Assembly: GCF_002803065.1 (NCBI RefSeq)
Contig: NZ_NNBL01000029.1
Coordinates: 1-64,000 of the forward strand
DNA length: 64,000 nucleotides
Direction: 5' to 3'
Source: Streptomyces sp. CB01635
GTDB taxonomy: Bacteria; Actinomycetota; Actinomycetes; Streptomycetales; Streptomycetaceae
Below are positions 56,058 to 63,018 of this stretch, in pieces. The notes beneath the pieces are model-generated. The model saw only the letters and a list, made by a program, of their open reading frames with translations, was not told the origin of the DNA and made no database searches. Position 1 is the stretch's first letter; every line of letters begins with the position of its first letter. The translations under genes and the position numbers were made by a program.

Positions 56058-57110
56058 TCAGGAGGCTTGTGGTGGAACGGAGTTGGCGTTCTCCTCGTCC
56101 AGCCAGCCCGCGCGGGCCGCGTGCCAGCCGAGCTGGAAGCGGGTCACGGCGCCGACCTCGTCCATGAGGGCGTGCAGCCGCCGCTGCACGGTGCGGTGGC
56201 CCATGCCGAGCTGACGGGCGATGGCCGCGTCGGTGAGGCCGGTGTGCAGCAGCCCGACGATCTGCCGGTCGATGGCGTCGAGTTCACGTCCGCCGCCGTC
56301 GCCCGGCCCCTCGGCGCCGTGCGCGCCCAGCCGCCTGCCCTTGGCGAAGTGCTGCTCGAAGAGCGACTGCAGGCCGGTGAGCAGGCCGCTGCGGTGCACG
56401 ACGAGGGCGACCGGTTCGACCTCGTCGCGCTCGGGGTCGAGCGGCAACAGGGCGGCCCTGCGATCCACGAGGACCATCTTGATCGGCAGGTCCTCCACGA
56501 CGGAGATCTGCTGGCCGTGTGCGACGACGTCGGCCAGGGTGCGCGCGGTGTCCGGCTGTTCGAGGCAGCCCCGCTCCACGACGGCGCGCAGGGTGACGCC
56601 GCGGTCCATCGCCTCCCGCTCGGCCTCTTCGAGGTTGTCCTGGAAGGTGAGCACCTGGGGTACCGGCATCGCCGGCACGAAGGAGCACACCTCGTGGCGC
56701 GCCTGGCGCTGCATGGCGAGGAGCCTGCGCCGGATCGCGACCGTACCGGAGAGCACCTCCACCGGCACGTACGACTGGGCGGAGCGGTGCCGCTCCGCCA
56801 GGTCGCCGACGAGCGACTCGACCCGGTGCAGCGCGGCACGGCGGGATTCGAGGAGTGGTCCGAGCGCGAGGACGGGTGGGGCGGCGCGGTAGCGGACGGT
56901 GCCGTCGCGGTGTTCGGCGCTGGCGAGGCCGCGTTCCACGAGGAGGCCGAGGGCGCGGACGATGTCGTCCGGCACGGCCCCCGGACCTGCCAGGGCGGCC
57001 GGGTCGCTGTCCGGCCGGTCCACCAGAAGCCGGTAGACGGCGTCCTCCTCGGGGCCGAGCCCGAGGAGCGTGAGCAGCGAAGCGTCCGCGAGTCCCGGCA
57101 CCTCGGGCAC
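56058..57110 (-). CDS. Helix-turn-helix regulator (TrmB/LuxR-type architecture)
   Basis: 350 aa. The N-terminal wing has GLGPEEDAVYRLLVDRP, a TrmB-like dimerising HTH, then a middle sensor-like domain (about 95-245) and a C-terminal LuxR-type HTH at about 280-340 (IVGLLHTGLTDAAIARQLGMGHRTVQRRL). It sits in the same direction upstream of the M4 protease gene, so the protease is a likely target, but that is only inferred from position. Confidence 0.88.
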   Translation of the reverse strand: MPEVPGLADASLLTLLGLGPEEDAVYRLLVDRPDSDPAALAGPGAVPDDIVRALGLLVERGLASAEHRDGTVRYRAAPPVLALGPLLESRRAALHRVESLVGDLAERHRSAQSYVPVEVLSGTVAIRRRLLAMQRQARHEVCSFVPAMPVPQVLTFQDNLEEAEREAMDRGVTLRAVVERGCLEQPDTARTLADVVAHGQQISVVEDLPIKMVLVDRRAALLPLDPERDEVEPVALVVHRSGLLTGLQSLFEQHFAKGRRLGAHGAEGPGDGGGRELDAIDRQIVGLLHTGLTDAAIARQLGMGHRTVQRRLHALMDEVGAVTRFQLGWHAARAGWLDEENANSVPPQAS

Positions 57111-57143
57111 CGGGACTCGCGGACGTGACTGGGGTCTCAGCGC

Positions 57144-57359
57144 TCAGGCCTTGTTCAGGTTCGCCCAGAACTCGTCGAACGAGAGGACCTTGTCCCCGTT
57201 GGCGTCCTGCCGGGCGATGAGCGCCTCGGCGACCGACTCGGTGACGTTGAAGTCGCCCATCTGAGCCATCGCGCTCTTGTACTCGACCGCCGTGATGAAG
57301 CCGTCGCCGTCCGCGTCGAACCGCTGGAACGCCTTGCGTGCTTCCTCGATGTCCGCCAC
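57144..57359 (-). CDS. EF-hand calcium-binding protein
   Basis: 71 aa from the GTG at 57359 (MADIEEARKAFQ), with AAGGGG about 7 nt upstream. Two EF-hand loops are visible: DADGDGFITAVEY near residue 15 and DANGDKVLSFDEF near 50; Asp, Asn, Ser and Glu occupy the metal positions. The longer in-frame start at 57386 would place a TTA leucine codon second; I prefer the later start. It is a small cytosolic Ca2+ sensor or buffer typical of Streptomyces. Confidence 0.9.
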   Translation of the reverse strand: MADIEEARKAFQRFDADGDGFITAVEYKSAMAQMGDFNVTESVAEALIARQDANGDKVLSFDEFWANLNKA

Positions 57360-57400
57360 CGGGTCCACCCCTTCTTGCTGTAACACTGACGGGGGTCAGA

Positions 57401-58315
57401 TTAACCGGCTGTACGAGCGCGCAGTGCGGCGACCACCCACGCGAACTCCTCGTTGTGCCGGGGCAGCGTCTCCAGGCCCCGCACCAGGGACACCAGGTCA
57501 CGGAACCGTGCCACGTCGTTGTTGGCCGCGGCCTCCATGCGCTCCAGTACGGCGGCCGGGTCGGCGTTCCCGAGCAGCCCCCGCAGCACCTCCTCCGCCT
57601 CGGGCGACTCGGGAGCGACGCCGCGCTCGCGCGCCTCCCCGGCGAGCTGCACCAGGCGGCTCATGAACCACAGCGAGCTGCCGGGCGGCACATCGGGCCC
57701 GCGGTCGGCGGCGTTGAACTCGATCATGCGGCGCATGTGCGCCCGGAAGTCCGGGTCCTGCATCAGCTCGGCCAGCTCGACCCACGCGTCGACCTGCTCG
57801 GTCGTCGGGTCGTCCGGCAGCTCGGGGACCATGACCCGCATCCGGGTGCGGATGTCCGGGTCGGCGGCGTCCAGGCCGCCGAAGGTCTGCTCCATGAAGT
57901 CGTCGATGATGTGCTTGCGCTCGGCGGCGCTCAGCCGTGCCAGCTTGTTCATCAGGGCCATCTCCTCTGCGCTCGAGTTCCTTTTCGCGACGGTCGACAG
58001 GACGGCCCGGTTCAGCCGCAGCGAGCGGATCTGCGCGTCCAGCGCCGCCACGTGCGCGGCGGCCACGGACGCGATGTCCGTCTCCCCGTCCACCACCCGT
58101 CGCACGTCGTCCAGGCCGAGGCCCAACTCCCTTAGAGTGCGAATGAGTTCGAGCCGGGCGAGGGACTGCGCGTCGTACAGGCGGTAGCCGCCCTGGCTGC
58201 GTCCTACGGGCGGCAGGGCGCCCACGTCGGACCAGTAGCGGATGGTGCGCACCGACAGGCCGGTGCGCCGGGACAGCTGCCCGATGGTGAGCAGCCGCGG
58301 GCCGTCGTCGATCAT
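57401..58315 (-). CDS. MerR family transcriptional regulator
   Basis: 304 aa from the ATG at 58315. The winged HTH reads LLTIGQLSRRTGLSVRTIRYW, followed by GGYRLYDAQSLARLELI and a dimer helix. The remaining 230 residues are an all-helical effector region I do not recognise; it is not a TipA-type thiopeptide domain. The gene is divergent from a GNAT gene. Its own promoter has the 19-bp spacer typical of MerR control and a -10 only 7 nt from the ATG, so it is probably autoregulated and leaderless. Confidence 0.9.
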   Translation of the reverse strand: MIDDGPRLLTIGQLSRRTGLSVRTIRYWSDVGALPPVGRSQGGYRLYDAQSLARLELIRTLRELGLGLDDVRRVVDGETDIASVAAAHVAALDAQIRSLRLNRAVLSTVAKRNSSAEEMALMNKLARLSAAERKHIIDDFMEQTFGGLDAADPDIRTRMRVMVPELPDDPTTEQVDAWVELAELMQDPDFRAHMRRMIEFNAADRGPDVPPGSSLWFMSRLVQLAGEARERGVAPESPEAEEVLRGLLGNADPAAVLERMEAAANNDVARFRDLVSLVRGLETLPRHNEEFAWVVAALRARTAG

Positions 58316-58322
58316 GTTGAGA

Positions 58323-58353
58323 AGTCTGGGCCTTCCAGTGGGTGGAGACTCAA
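58323..58353 (-). promoter_or_regulatory. MerR-type promoter with 19-bp spacer and palindrome
   Basis: On the minus strand TTGAGT (58353-58348) and CAGACT (58328-58323) are 19 bp apart. Within the spacer TCCA at 58334-58337 and TGGA at 58343-58346 are inverted repeats around 5 bases, nearly centred between the boxes. This is the spacing MerR proteins correct by twisting DNA. The same site could also affect the divergent GNAT gene. Confidence 0.65.
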
Positions 58354-58373
58354 GAGAGCCGAGGGGGAACGTC

Positions 58374-59024
58374 ATGCCGGGCACTGTGCGGGACATTCTG
58401 GATGCCGCGGCGCGAGGGGTCTTCCCCCCGCCGGACGGGGGCACGACAGTGGTGCCGCAGGCGGATCACCGGGACGCGGGGGTGCTGTCCTTCACCGCCC
58501 ACTCGGTGGTGTTCACGGACGAGGACCCGCAGTGGGTGCACGAGACGCTGCGCGGCCTGGACTGCGATCCGCTGGCGGCGACGATGAATCCGCGGTTCCT
58601 CGGCGCGCTCATGGAGCGGACGGGGCGCCGTCATGACACGACGGACCTGCTCACCGTGGCCCCGGCACTGCCGGGCGAGCCGCCGGTGGCCCTGAAGGAG
58701 ATCGCGGACCCGGACCATCCGCGGGTGGTGCGGGCGCGGCTGCGCCGCGACGACGTGCGGATGTGGGCGGCGGACGGCGGGGTGCTCGTCCTGGGGCGCG
58801 GCGTCGCGGGCCGCTGGGAGACGGCGATCGAGGTCGACGAGGAGGCGCGCCACCGGGGCCTCGGCCGGCTCCTCGCGGTGGCCGCCCGGCATCTGGTCCC
58901 GGACGGCGGGCCGCTGTGGTCCCAGCAGTCACCCGGGAACGCCCGCAGTGTGCGGGCGTTCCAGGCGGCCGGCTACCGTCCCGTCGGCGCGGAGGCGCTG
59001 TTCATCGCGCCCTGCCGGCGCTAG
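58374..59024 (+). CDS. GNAT N-acetyltransferase
   Basis: 216 aa from the ATG at 58374, with GAGGGGG upstream. The first 120 residues are an unusual leading domain; the C-terminal GNAT core has WETAIEVDEEARHRGLGRLLAVAA, with the acetyl-CoA loop RHRGLG near 165, and NARSVRAFQAAGYRP. Acetyl acceptor unknown. The stop shares the CTAG sequence with the convergent YncE-like stop, overlapping 4 bp. It is probably co-regulated with the MerR gene. Confidence 0.85.
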   Translation: MPGTVRDILDAAARGVFPPPDGGTTVVPQADHRDAGVLSFTAHSVVFTDEDPQWVHETLRGLDCDPLAATMNPRFLGALMERTGRRHDTTDLLTVAPALPGEPPVALKEIADPDHPRVVRARLRRDDVRMWAADGGVLVLGRGVAGRWETAIEVDEEARHRGLGRLLAVAARHLVPDGGPLWSQQSPGNARSVRAFQAAGYRPVGAEALFIAPCRR

Positions 59025-60214
59025 CGGAAGATGCCGGTGTGGCCGAGGGAGTACCGGCCGGGCTGCGGGTACACGGCCAGGCCGTGCGGGCCGTCACCGA
59101 CGGGGATGCGGGCGATCTGCTTCCCCGTACGCGTGTCGATGGCGTACACCTCGGAGTCGTAACGGCCGGAAAGCCACAGGATCTTGCCGTCGGAGGAGAC
59201 GCCGCCCATGTCGGGGCTGCCGCCGTCGGGCAGCGTCCACTTCTTCGTCAGCTCGTTCTTCGCGAAGTCGAAGATGGAGATGGTGCCCTCGCCGCGGTTG
59301 GAGATGTACATCTCGCGGGAGTCGCGGCTGACGTAGAGGCCGTGGGCGCCCTTGCCGGTGGGCAGGAGCTTGGGGGTGGTGAACTTCTTGCCGTCCAGGA
59401 CCCACATGCCGTTGGCCTTCATGTCGGCGATGTAGAACGTCTTGCCGTCCGGGGAGAGCTTGACGTCCTGCGGCATCGCGCCCTCGAACGGCAGCCGCTC
59501 CTGGCCGACGACCTTCATCTTCGCGGTGTCGACCTTGAGGATTTCGCCGCTGAACTCGCAGGAGACGATGAAGTACCGGCCGTCGGCCGAGAAGTCGGCG
59601 TGGTTGACGCCGTAGCAGCTGACGGGGACGGTCTTGAACGGCTTCATGGTGTGCGCGTCACGGAAGACCAGCTCCCGGTCGAGCGAGGCCATCACGATGG
59701 AGTACTTGCCGTCGGGCGTGAAGTAGAGGTTGTACGGGTCGTGCACGTCCACCGTCTTGCCGACCCTGCCGGTCTTCGGGTCGATGGGCGTGAGCGTGTT
59801 GCCCTTGTCGTTGTTGACCCAGAGAGTCTTCATGTCCCAGGACGGCACGACGTGCTGCGGCTGGCTGCCGACGTTGATCGTCTCGATGACCTTGTACGTC
59901 CTGGGGTCGATGACAGAGACGGTGTCGGACTCGGTGTTGGGCACGTAGATCCGGGACGGGAAGTCCTTGACGACCGGCGACAGCTTGCCGGGGCGGTCGG
60001 CGGCGTAGATGTCCTTGGGGTCGAGGACGGGCGGCATGCCGGGCAGGCCTTGCGCGACCGGCTTCGGCTTCGGCTTGACGGCCTTGGCGCCGTGCGTGCC
60101 GAGCGCCTCGGTGGCTCGGTGCTCCTTGGCGTCGGTGCCGCAGCCCGCGAGGGCCGCGAGGACCGTGACGGCGGCGATCAGTACGGCGGCGGTGCGGGTG
60201 CGGCGGGGTGTCAT
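59021..60214 (-). CDS. YncE-like beta-propeller lipoprotein
   Basis: 397 aa from the ATG at 60214. The lipobox LAALAGC ends a short signal peptide. After a Lys/Pro-rich linker the propeller repeats run from about 85, each with a D-x-R-T or similar strand (VPNTESDTVSVIDPRTYKV; NDKGNTLTPIDPKTGRV; SGRYDSEVYAIDTRTGK). It may bind metal, heme or a wall/surface partner; the function is not set. It overlaps the polysaccharide deacetylase stop by 4 bp (ATGA), so the two are translated together. Confidence 0.87.
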   Translation of the reverse strand: MTPRRTRTAAVLIAAVTVLAALAGCGTDAKEHRATEALGTHGAKAVKPKPKPVAQGLPGMPPVLDPKDIYAADRPGKLSPVVKDFPSRIYVPNTESDTVSVIDPRTYKVIETINVGSQPQHVVPSWDMKTLWVNNDKGNTLTPIDPKTGRVGKTVDVHDPYNLYFTPDGKYSIVMASLDRELVFRDAHTMKPFKTVPVSCYGVNHADFSADGRYFIVSCEFSGEILKVDTAKMKVVGQERLPFEGAMPQDVKLSPDGKTFYIADMKANGMWVLDGKKFTTPKLLPTGKGAHGLYVSRDSREMYISNRGEGTISIFDFAKNELTKKWTLPDGGSPDMGGVSSDGKILWLSGRYDSEVYAIDTRTGKQIARIPVGDGPHGLAVYPQPGRYSLGHTGIFR

Positions 60215-60987
60215 GTCAGCAGCTCCGTGGTGGTCACCGCGGCCAGGCCGCGGCGGTCGAGGTCTTCCAGGAGGGCGGGGAGCGCAACGACCGTGTCCTT
60301 GTAACCGAAGTGCAGGCTCACGACCGAGCCTTCGCGGATCTCCGAGGTGACCTTCCGGGTCACCTCGGCGGCGCCCGGCGAGGTGTAGTCGAGGGAGTCG
60401 ACGTCGTACGACAGGACGTGCGGGTAACCGGCCGTGCGGGCCAGGCTCTCGACGAGCGGGGTCGCCCGCTGGGTGCGCGAGGGCCGGAACCAGGTGCCGA
60501 TGGAGCCGGTGAGGCGGCGGATGCGGTCGGCGCAGCCGGTGATCTCCGCGCGCGCCTCGGCCTCGGACATCGTGTTGATGTCGCGGTGGTTCAGCGTGTG
60601 GTTGCCCAGGTCGTGGCCGCCGTCGAGGATGCGCCGGGCCACTGCGGGGTGCTCGTCGAGCCAGGTGCCGACGGCCAGGACGGTCACCTTGGCGTGGCCC
60701 CGCTCGGCCTCCTTGAGGAGCGCGTACGCGATGGCCGGGTCGCCCTGGCCGTGGAAGGTGAGGGCGACGCGGGGGCGGTCGCGGGGGCCGTGGTCGATCT
60801 GGGCGGGCTGCCCGGGGAAGCGGCGGGGGGCCGGGGCCGGCGGGGCGGCGCGGGCGGGGTGGGACGGGCTCGCGGAGTGCCCGGCGGCCACCGGGTCGCG
60901 GGCGGTGGTGGAGCAGCCGGTGGTGAGGGCGGCGGCGGTGAGTCCGGCGCCGAAGCGGAGGGCTGCGCGGCGGTCGGTCGAGGTCAC
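60211..60987 (-). CDS. Polysaccharide deacetylase family lipoprotein with divergent first motif
   Basis: 258 aa from the GTG at 60987; an upstream ATG at 61077 would add 30 residues. A lipobox-like LTTGC lies near residue 22. The NodB domain keeps motif 2 as HDLGNHTLNHRD, with the two His metal ligands, but motif 1 reads VALTFHGQGD instead of TFDDG, and motif 3 reads WFRPSRTQ rather than the usual RxPY. The base Asp is therefore moved or lost, so deacetylase activity is uncertain. It precedes and overlaps the YncE-like gene. Confidence 0.82.
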   Translation of the reverse strand: MTSTDRRAALRFGAGLTAAALTTGCSTTARDPVAAGHSASPSHPARAAPPAPAPRRFPGQPAQIDHGPRDRPRVALTFHGQGDPAIAYALLKEAERGHAKVTVLAVGTWLDEHPAVARRILDGGHDLGNHTLNHRDINTMSEAEARAEITGCADRIRRLTGSIGTWFRPSRTQRATPLVESLARTAGYPHVLSYDVDSLDYTSPGAAEVTRKVTSEIREGSVVSLHFGYKDTVVALPALLEDLDRRGLAAVTTTELLT

Positions 60988-61149
60988 CGCCCCATTTAAG
61001 GTCAATAAGTGACAAGCGAGACTTATCGACCCGAGGGTCTTAATGAATACTGGATAGCGTCGTAAATAAATCTTCATTTACCAGGCTCGTGGCCCAGGTC
61101 ACCGAGGATTCATTTGGCCTCACGGGCCGGGCTCTGCCATAGTCGGGAA

Positions 61150-61270
61150 CACGACCCCCATTGACCCGGGCTCGGTCGTCGACAGCGGCCGTGGATCACA
61201 CCCCAACCATCCACGGCGCTCCACGAAAGCCCCCGCGGCGCCCCACAAGGCGAAAACGGGGGCTTTCGTG
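61150..61270 (+). ncRNA. Candidate three-hairpin small RNA
   Basis: A promoter-like TTGGCC at 61114-61119 and CATAGT at 61138-61143 with an 18-bp spacer is followed by three stem-loops. Hairpin 1 pairs ACGACC 61151-61156 with GGTCGT 61174-61179. Hairpin 2 pairs CCGTGGAT 61189-61196 with ATCCACGG 61209-61216 around a C-rich 12-nt loop (CACACCCCAACC). Hairpin 3 is the strong stem at 61222-61270. No protein frame is convincing. It lies between two minus-strand genes. Confidence 0.45.
61222..61270. terminator. Perfect 14-bp terminator stem
   Basis: CACGAAAGCCCCCG at 61222-61235 and CGGGGGCTTTCGTG at 61257-61270 pair exactly with a 21-nt loop. It is 45 bp after the HATPase gene stop (minus strand) and also ends the proposed plus-strand sRNA. 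Confidence 0.85.
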
Positions 61271-61314
61271 TACCCCCGGCGCCCCCGACATCCCCGCCGT
61301 CCCGGCACCGGCGC

Positions 61315-61818
61315 TCAGCGGTCGGCGACCCGCATCTCGAACCAGGTGGTCTTGCCGCGCGGCAGCAGATCCACGCCCCAGCGGTCGGAGAGCTTGTCGA
61401 CCAGACAGAGTCCGCGCCCGGTGATGTCGAGCTCGTGGACGGGCATCAGACAGGGGAGCCCGCGCGAGGGATCACGCACCTCGACCCTGATCCAGCCACG
61501 CCTGCGGACCATCCGTAACCCGAAGATCCTGGCCCCCGTGTGCCGCACCGCGTTGCCGACGAGCTCGGAGACGAGCAGCACGACGTCCTCGGTCATCTTC
61601 GGGGAGAGTCCCCAGTGCCTCAGGACGACCACCTGGGCGAGCCTGCGCGCGGTCGCCGCCGACTCGGGCCGCGACGGCAGCGGCACCTCCGCCTCGGCCG
61701 GATTCCCGAACAACTCCAGTGCTTTCAGAGCCCGTTCGTCCTCGACCGCAGGCGACCAGCGCGCCGCGGTCGCACTCCCGTGCCTCCGCGGCTGTTCGAT
61801 ACCCTCCAGCCCCGCCAT
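61315..61818 (-). CDS. ATP-binding HATPase regulator (anti-sigma factor type), with TTA codon
   Basis: 167 aa. The GHKL ATPase fold has VSELVGNAVRHTGA (N box) near residue 84, then VEVRDPSRGLP (G1) near 115 and GRGLCLVDKLSDRWG (G2) near 133. This is the RsbW-like stand-alone form that Streptomyces carries in many copies to bind or phosphorylate sigma-control proteins. The Leu codon at 61516-61518 (residue 101) is TTA, so translation should need bldA. The start is not certain; no strong ribosome site precedes the ATG at 61818. Confidence 0.88.
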   Translation of the reverse strand: MAGLEGIEQPRRHGSATAARWSPAVEDERALKALELFGNPAEAEVPLPSRPESAATARRLAQVVVLRHWGLSPKMTEDVVLLVSELVGNAVRHTGARIFGLRMVRRRGWIRVEVRDPSRGLPCLMPVHELDITGRGLCLVDKLSDRWGVDLLPRGKTTWFEMRVADR

Positions 61819-61869
61819 GCCCCCATCATGGCTGCCCAGAACGGGTTCCGGGGCCGTTCCTGCCGAATA

Positions 61870-61900
61870 AGCCCCCCGGAACCTTCCATTCCGGGGGGCT
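61870..61900. terminator. 12-bp stem-loop upstream of the HATPase gene
   Basis: AGCCCCCCGGAA at 61870-61881 pairs with TTCCGGGGGGCT at 61889-61900 around a 7-nt loop. It lies 52 bp before the HATPase start. The 328-bp gap otherwise holds the palindrome at 62003 and no gene. It may end read-through from the enoyl-CoA hydratase gene or lie in the HATPase leader. Confidence 0.65.
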
Positions 61901-62002
61901 GGTTTGGCATATGACGCTGGCAGATAGACCCTTGTCGCATACCTGCTGAGCTGCGGCGATCGCGCGATTCGGCCCGATCGACGGCCTCGGCGGCCCGAAC
62001 GT

Positions 62003-62021
62003 CCTTAAGGTTCTCTTAAGG
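62003..62021. promoter_or_regulatory. CTTAAG-based inverted repeat
   Basis: CCTTAAG at 62003-62009 and CTTAAGG at 62015-62021 are perfect inverted repeats around GTTCT, and also form a direct TTAAGG repeat 11 bp apart. AT-rich symmetry in this GC-rich setting marks it as a likely binding site. The regulator is unknown. Confidence 0.45.
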
Positions 62022-62146
62022 CTGCGATAAACCGCTCCAACGAGGGACAGCGGTGAGACGTCCCGTCAACTACAAGTGGATCAGGGGAAGTTGACACGGG
62101 CGTCTGTGCAGGGTCCTCGTGCCGGCGAACCGGCGAACCGGACCGC

Positions 62147-62914
62147 CTAGAGGAACTTGGCCTTGCCCGGGCCCTCTTCGACGAAGCTCCGCATCCCGCG
62201 TTCGCGGTCCTCGGTGGCGAACAGGCCCGCGAACCAGTTCCGCTCGACCGCGAGACCGGTGTCGATGTCCGTCTCCAGGCCCACGTCGATGGACTCCTTC
62301 GCGGCGCGCAGCGCGAGCGCCGGCCCCTGCGCCAGCTTCGCGGCCCAGGCGTGCGCCTGCTCGTAGACCTCGGCGGCGGGCACGACGCGGTCCACCAGGC
62401 CGATGGCGAGGGCCTCTTCGGCCTTCACCTGGCGGCCGGTGAAGATGAGGTCCTTCGCCTTGGAGGGGCCGACCAGGCGCGCGAGGCGCTGCGTGCCGCC
62501 CGCGCCGGGGATCAGACCGAGCAGGATCTCGGGCTGGCCGAGCTTCGCGTTGTCCGCGGCGATGCGGAAGTCGGCGCACAGCGCGAGTTCGCAGCCGCCG
62601 CCGAGCGCGTAGCCGGTGACCGCTGCGACGACCGGCTTGGGGATGCGCGCGACGGCAGTGAACGAGTCCTGCAGGGCGCGGGAGCGCACGATCATGGCCG
62701 CGTGGTCCATGGCCTGCATCTCTTTGATGTCCGCACCGGCGGCGAACGCCTTGTCGCTGCCACGGACGACCACGGCGCGTACGTCGTCGCGGCGCGAGGC
62801 CTCCTCGGCGAGCTCCTTGATGCGGTCCTGGGTGGCGATGTCCAGAGCGTTCATCGGCGGCCGGTCGAGCCGGATCGTGCCGACGCCTTCGGCGACTTCG
62901 AGGTAGGCAGTCAT
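62147..62914 (-). CDS. Enoyl-CoA hydratase/isomerase family protein
   Basis: 255 aa from the ATG at 62914. The crotonase fold shows the first oxyanion strand KAFAAGADIKEM near residue 60, the second GYALGGGCELALCADF near 103, and catalytic-type Glu positions in GCELA and in GQPEILLGLIPGAGGTQRLARLVG. It probably hydrates enoyl-CoA in beta-oxidation or a related step. No other fatty-acid genes adjoin it. Confidence 0.93.
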   Translation of the reverse strand: MTAYLEVAEGVGTIRLDRPPMNALDIATQDRIKELAEEASRRDDVRAVVVRGSDKAFAAGADIKEMQAMDHAAMIVRSRALQDSFTAVARIPKPVVAAVTGYALGGGCELALCADFRIAADNAKLGQPEILLGLIPGAGGTQRLARLVGPSKAKDLIFTGRQVKAEEALAIGLVDRVVPAAEVYEQAHAWAAKLAQGPALALRAAKESIDVGLETDIDTGLAVERNWFAGLFATEDRERGMRSFVEEGPGKAKFL

Positions 62915-62942
62915 GGACAGCAGGTTAGTGCGCGTTAACGGG

Positions 62943-62981
62943 AGAGGCCCGGTGCACTTGGTCACAGTGCGCCGGGCCTCT
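62943..62981 (-). terminator. 16-bp stem-loop after the right-end L,D-transpeptidase
   Basis: AGAGGCCCGGTGCACT at 62943-62958 pairs with AGTGCGCCGGGCCTCT at 62966-62981 with one G-T wobble and a 7-nt loop, 38 bp beyond the L,D-transpeptidase stop. Confidence 0.8.
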
Positions 62982-63018
62982 TCGCGTAGAGACAAAAGCA
63001 GTCAGGGACGGAAGGACG

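Noticed and set aside
59021..59024. Shared CTAG stop of convergent GNAT and YncE genes as a regulatory feature
   Set aside because: Overlapping stops are common here and give no evidence of function.
61150..61270. 6C RNA, a known actinobacterial small RNA
   Set aside because: The loops lack runs of six cytosines, so the match is only general.
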